Below, in pieces: positions 50,901 through 56,900 of a DNA stretch of 64,000 nucleotides (the first letter of the stretch is position 1; each line of letters opens with the position of its first letter). Source of the stretch: Alentia gelatinosa (Eukaryota > Annelida > Polychaeta > Phyllodocida > Polynoidae); the NCBI GenBank assembly GCA_950022655.1, contig OX465592.1:3898623-3962622 (forward strand). The letters run 5' to 3'. The notes under the pieces were generated by a model. The model was not told the origin of the DNA and did not search any database. It saw only the letters and a list, made by a program, of their open reading frames with translations. A program made the translations under genes and the position numbers.

Positions 50901-53900
50901 TGTGCATGAAATAGGAGGTTATTTGATTTAAAAAAGACCAGTGAAATATACTTGTGCGCCCAAAGAAACCTCGGGTTGTATTTTAACATGAGTCAGGCTA
51001 AGGCGTTTGCTTAGGATGCTTGAGGGATTCTCCCAGCTGTCTGTCGGATGTATATAACGCATAGAGAAAGCACATGATGAAAATTTAGTAAAAAATGGGG
51101 GGAAAAATATTTTGTAGAAAACAATAGTATAAGAAAATTAGTTTTTTTTTCTAAAATTAGTATTTAGTTAAAAAAAAAAAAAAAAATATTGAAATTTTTT
51201 TTTATCAAAAAAGATAGTATTGAATTATTATTTTTTGATCATTTAGTTAAAAAACAAAAAAACACAAGAAAATATTTAGTATTAAAACCGCCCTATAACC
51301 AGGCTAAACACACATTGTAATATGCCATGTCTTGCTTATTCTAACTTCTATTATGCCGAAATCCATATTTCGTGTCCAGTTGCATGTGATAATCATCTGG
51401 CCACGTTTCTAGGTTTGAAAAAAAGCTACCAGCGATTATTTGTGTCAAGGCCTCTCAGAACTATTGTCAATGCTATTGAAACATTGCTTCTATGATAAGT
51501 CTCTTTCGATGTACTGAACTTGCGGTATGGAGGCAATTCTCACAAATGTCATTTTATAATTTCCCTTCTATCTTTTTCATTCTTTTCTGTGGGTGTCTTT
51601 AAAACTAGCCTGAGGAAATGATTGGAAAGGTGACTTCACTTGAAGTGATATTTTATACCCACTCTCCTTTGATTTTTGGCAATATTTTTTGTGTGTTTAT
51701 GAAGTATATACAGACTTTGGATTTCTGCCACTAGACAGTAGTGGCAATGACAGTCCACTGTCCTATTAGGCCACTCAAAAAAAAACAAACTTGTTTCTCA
51801 TCACAGCGTGCATCAACAAAAACGTTTTTAGAAGATTTGTTATTGTTATTTTCAATAAGATGAACTTTGATAGAAATTATGATGGGTATTTGTATTTGAT
51901 ATCAAATTAAAGCCCCTGATGTCAGGGATGCCTTCAACGTGGTATTATGTGTATCCGTGTATTCCCAAACCGTGGTATTTATACCTCTCGTCATACTGCC
52001 TACATAACCGATAGTTCTGTGCTGCAACCTATTGTGAAACTATGGTACTTGTCACAGCACTTGTAACAACTTTTCATATTACACACAGTAAAATGAGTGA
52101 GATATTAGGAGTTTAGAGTGAGAGTGCAAGATAGGACCTAAGTAAGTACAGTAGAACCCTACGCAAGCAGACACCCTCCGTTCCGGGCCAAAGTGTCTGC
52201 TTACACTGGGTGTCCGCTTACATGGGGTTAAAATAAACTGATACAGGGAATGTCCCATGCAAAGGTGCCTGTTAACGTGGGGTGACCCCTTACGCGGGGT
52301 GTCCATTAGGTGGGGTTCTACTGTATGTCTGAAGCCCATTTTATGACACGTAAAAAGTTATTTTTGATCCAGCAAAAAAAAGGGCACATTTTTCTTGGCT
52401 TGGTGATGAGAAACAAGTTTTTTTTTTTAGCGGCCATACCTACATATCACTCTTTGTATGTATTTTCATAAAGACACCTGGCCCTACTTGTCCCTGTGCG
52501 ATGGTACATCTCAAACCACTGCTTTGCTACTGCCATTACTGCTGCAAATAACCAATGTAGCTGTGTTTTGCCAACCTAAGTTCACCTCTTTCAAACTTCA
52601 GTTTGCACAGTTCGAATCATTGGTACGTACAGATTTGTCTTCGCGACAACACTGGATATATTTTTTAGAGAGAATGGCACTGACTTCGTTCACCCTCAAT
52701 ATGATCCCACTAAAAAAAAAAATTAAAGACAGAACCAACCTTCCCTATTGTGCCTCTCCCTTTTTTATGAGTTCATTTTTGTTTTTGAATAATTGAATGT
52801 TGATTATTGGCATTGTTATCTGTGCCATTGTGTCAACCAAGTTGTCCTCCTCGTTGTTCTGACATGGACAAGTGCCATCGTACTAATATCGTGCGTAAGG
52901 ACCTTGAAGTTTGCCTCGTAACTTGTCGTTACAAAGTACCCAAGTCTTCTCTATTGCTTTGGTGTTTGGCGTTTATTCAATATTTTTTAAATTAACCAAT
53001 GCATGAATTGATTTTTAATTGAAATTAATAGCAGAATGTTAAAATCAAATTCTAGGATTAATTATGAAATTCTGATGAGAAGAAAATAAATTACCCCAAA
53101 ATAGGATTTTAATATTTTAAGGTTTTTATTTATATCCTGGAGGAAAATGCTTTGGGATAATATCAAGATTTATGACCAGCAATTGCATTACTGAATGTGT
53201 AATCCTATATTGGGAGATAGTTTCACTTTTCTACTTGACTTGTACGGATGATAGTGATAGACAAGAGAGATGATATATTCTGTGTCGATTTTTCTTCAGG
53301 ATGTGTCCGACATACTGAACAACCTTTCCAGTCCATCGTGGGCAGACCGGAAGGAAGGACTTTTAGCACTACAGAATATTCTACGAGGAACTCGTGTATT
53401 GAAGTGAGCAACCATTCCTTCGTATTCCCTGTTTATGTGAGCACGGACAGAAAAAATGGTCAAGAGATACAGATAAGCAACATGGGTGAATGAGGCTATG
53501 AAAAATCAAATAAAATATACAGATAAAGTTGAATATCATAGAAGTTAATCATTTATTGGGAGAATCAACATGAAAATCTTTCAAAATCTTTCAAAAAATT
53601 AGTTTTGTTAAACTGATACATGTGTTAATATTATGTTTGCTGTTATTATTTGCAGTCGCCTAGAGCTGAAGAAGATTACGGAGATCTTTACACGCATGTT
53701 CCACGACCCACACGGAAAGGTAGGTTCACAGATGTACAAGGTACTACTATGAGTCAAGAACTTAACTGATTTAACGACTCTTCCTCAGCTTATATACAGA
53801 CAGCCAGCGGCATCTTGCTACAGGTTGAGCCTGTAAGCTCTGTGCTTGAGGATTGACCAGTCTCATTGCGCTCTGTTGTACATGCCAAGAGGGCCGCGCT

Positions 53901-56900
53901 TGTCACCAGCAACTCAGGTGTCATGTCAGAGTGGGGGGATCGGGAACTAAAGGGAGCGATAATGAGGGTAAACTTGCCATTCACTACATGGCTGCCAACA
54001 GTCAACATCAAGACAGGGAGGAGCCGCTACAAAATGGTGACTGACTTAATGCAGTCATCTTGGTACCAATAGATGCGGTGAATTTAGATGACTAATCTCT
54101 TCGCACAGAAAGCAATATAATTGATCATGATAGGGACGTAGAGACCAGAACTTTACAAGGTGTTACTTTCCCCGTTTCTTGAGCGCTGTGCGTGTAGGAT
54201 GTTACTTTCCTGTGTCTACCTGCGCACTGTGCGTGTCGGATGTTACTTTCCTCGTGTCTAACTGCGACTCTACTCGTGTTATCCGCAGGTGTTCAGCATG
54301 TTCCTGGAGACGTTGATCGACTTCGTAGCCGTTTACAAGATGGAACTGGGTGACTGGCTGTACGTGCTGATTACTCGACTCGTGAACAAGATGGGCTCCG
54401 ACATGCTGGGGTCTGTGCTCGCCAAGGTGCAGCGTTGTATGGAGGCCGTCCGGTGAGTCTCGCACCTACCCTACAAATTTCTAAAAATAAATTCAATTCT
54501 TTATCGGTATGATTAATTATATAAAAAGATTTGTTGTATTATATCAACCACTACATATTACGTGGGGATGACCAGTAAAATAGGTTAGGGTATCAAATAT
54601 GATCAGTTGATATTCATGGACCTACCTTCTCCCTTCTTACAAGTATAACACAAAATCTGGCTCAGTTTAAGAGCGTTAGCGAGTGTATTACAACATCAAC
54701 CTCAAGTGGTTTACAGAGCCGCCTGTCCACAAGACCATCGTTTGTTGTATTTATTATCCATCTTCTCTGATAAACTTAACTCAGGAATTTCCATATTTAC
54801 AGGTTTATCGCTAGGGACTTTATTTCTTTGCTCTATAGCACAAAGGGACTCTTTTTCCCGTATACCATGGCATGGAGGCTGTATACCACAGTTAGGAATC
54901 CATATACCATAGTCATGGTATCTGACAGTTTTTAAAGAACGGGTGGTGGTTTACACACATTCTCAACGGGTACTTTGTATACGATGGATAATCAACTATT
55001 CATATCTATGACAGTGTTTGACATCCATGCTGGTTATAAGTGGCACTCGCTGACAGTCGCTATGTTTCCTCTTTACAGAGACTCATTTCAGTTCGACCTC
55101 CAGTTCAACACTATCACAAAATACATCATCGACCAAACCCAAACACCAAACCTCAAGGTAAGTTTTCACCTTTCTCTGTTGATAGTACGAACCTTTGTCG
55201 TTTCGCGAATTAATTTTTTTATTGTTGTATGTTGCCGGTACCGCAACAACATTTTTTGTTCTTAAAACAGCTATTTACTTTTAATCCCCATTCGTATACT
55301 TAAGTAATAACCATTTTGTGGTCATTGTTTCAAAGTGAAGCTTGGTTTTTGATACTGATTTTATGGTGGTTTTTTTAATTTCTTCATATAGCCTGTGGCA
55401 TTTTAAAGTCCGTTTGGTCGGTCCTTTAGTTTTTACAAAGAGGGATTATTAACTTATTTTTGGTAATTCTTGTTTCATGTAGCATCATCCACATTCCGAC
55501 CGGGTGACTTGTGTTTTAATGGGTTCTTTTTTGCTTTAAGAATTGCCCAAATCAACCAACCCATCCTGCTGTAAAAAATACAAATCAATACTGCTGTATA
55601 AAATACAAAAATAGACATAAGAAGCACTTGATTCACACATGTCTTTTTTTAAAACGAAAACCTGCATGTATATCATTGTATCTATGAACATACAGATATC
55701 CCCTTGTCATAAGTATTTCATCTGCAGTTGTCTTTATACAAACATAAGAGAGATACTTACCTGGATTAGAAAATCACATGCCATTACTTCTGTTTCGTTA
55801 TACATCGATTCCCCCAGTTCACCACCTTGTATTTCCTATGCTTCTTAAACATGTCTCCCACCTACTATGATGTGCTATGATAGACCCAATGTTCTACGAT
55901 ATCGGCGACATGTAGCATATTTTTGAGCTTTGCGATGAGCCACCGATAGGGCTACGACCTGCTACAATACACTAAGAAATTCAAACATGTTTGAATTTCG
56001 TAGACACCCTACGATTCAGGTTTTTTTCATTGTAGCACGTTGGCGTGTCGTTGAGTTCAGCAACAATACCTGACTAACCGGCATCAAGCTCTACAATAGC
56101 ACCTCAATTTTGATTTGTGTGTCGCAGAGCTCGCCAGTGCATTAATCATAGCAAAATCGTAGTAGGTGGACACCTTCTCTTAGCAAATATCATGCGAAAA
56201 ATTGAAAAGGCTAAAAAAAAAAGTCTTCAGTGGGAAGTAACTGCTGTCATTGCTGCAGAGTAACTGGTTCATCAGTGCATTTTAACTAGTGCTACCTGGT
56301 AACTGGTCATCTCCAGCTGCGGAAAGCCACAGTTGCTGTTCTCTGAGAGAAAACAAAACTGAACCCAAGATGGGACTCTAAGCAGCGCAATCTGGCTTCA
56401 AAGATCATAACAAGACAAGGCAACGTCCTTCTCCCTCAGCGACGCCACTTTGAATGACAGTTAACAGAACTGCCCCTAATCACCGTAACCATAGTGCACT
56501 GTCAGCTGTGACATCATGATGTCAACAACCGTATCCCCAGACAAAAAAAGATAGAATCGGTCATCTTGGAAAGCTAGCTCTGCGTTGAGTTGCTGCACTT
56601 TCCTGTGTCCCTGCCGCGCCTTCACGTATCCAGTGTGTGGTTAACTGACTTACTGATCTTGTTGTATGTCCTAATCCCCAGGTGAAGGTAACCAGATCCT
56701 TTTAAACCTTGCAGTCACCCTTTAACAAACATACAATGGTCATCTGCCAATAGAGTATCAAGCCAACCTTGTCTTCTCAATCGATGAAGTTGAATTGTTT
56801 TCGTACAACAAAGAAGTATTCTTTCCCTCGAAACAATCTTTGATGTATCATACACCTAACATTTCAGTGGGAGGAACAGTTGTATAATCTGAATTTGAAT

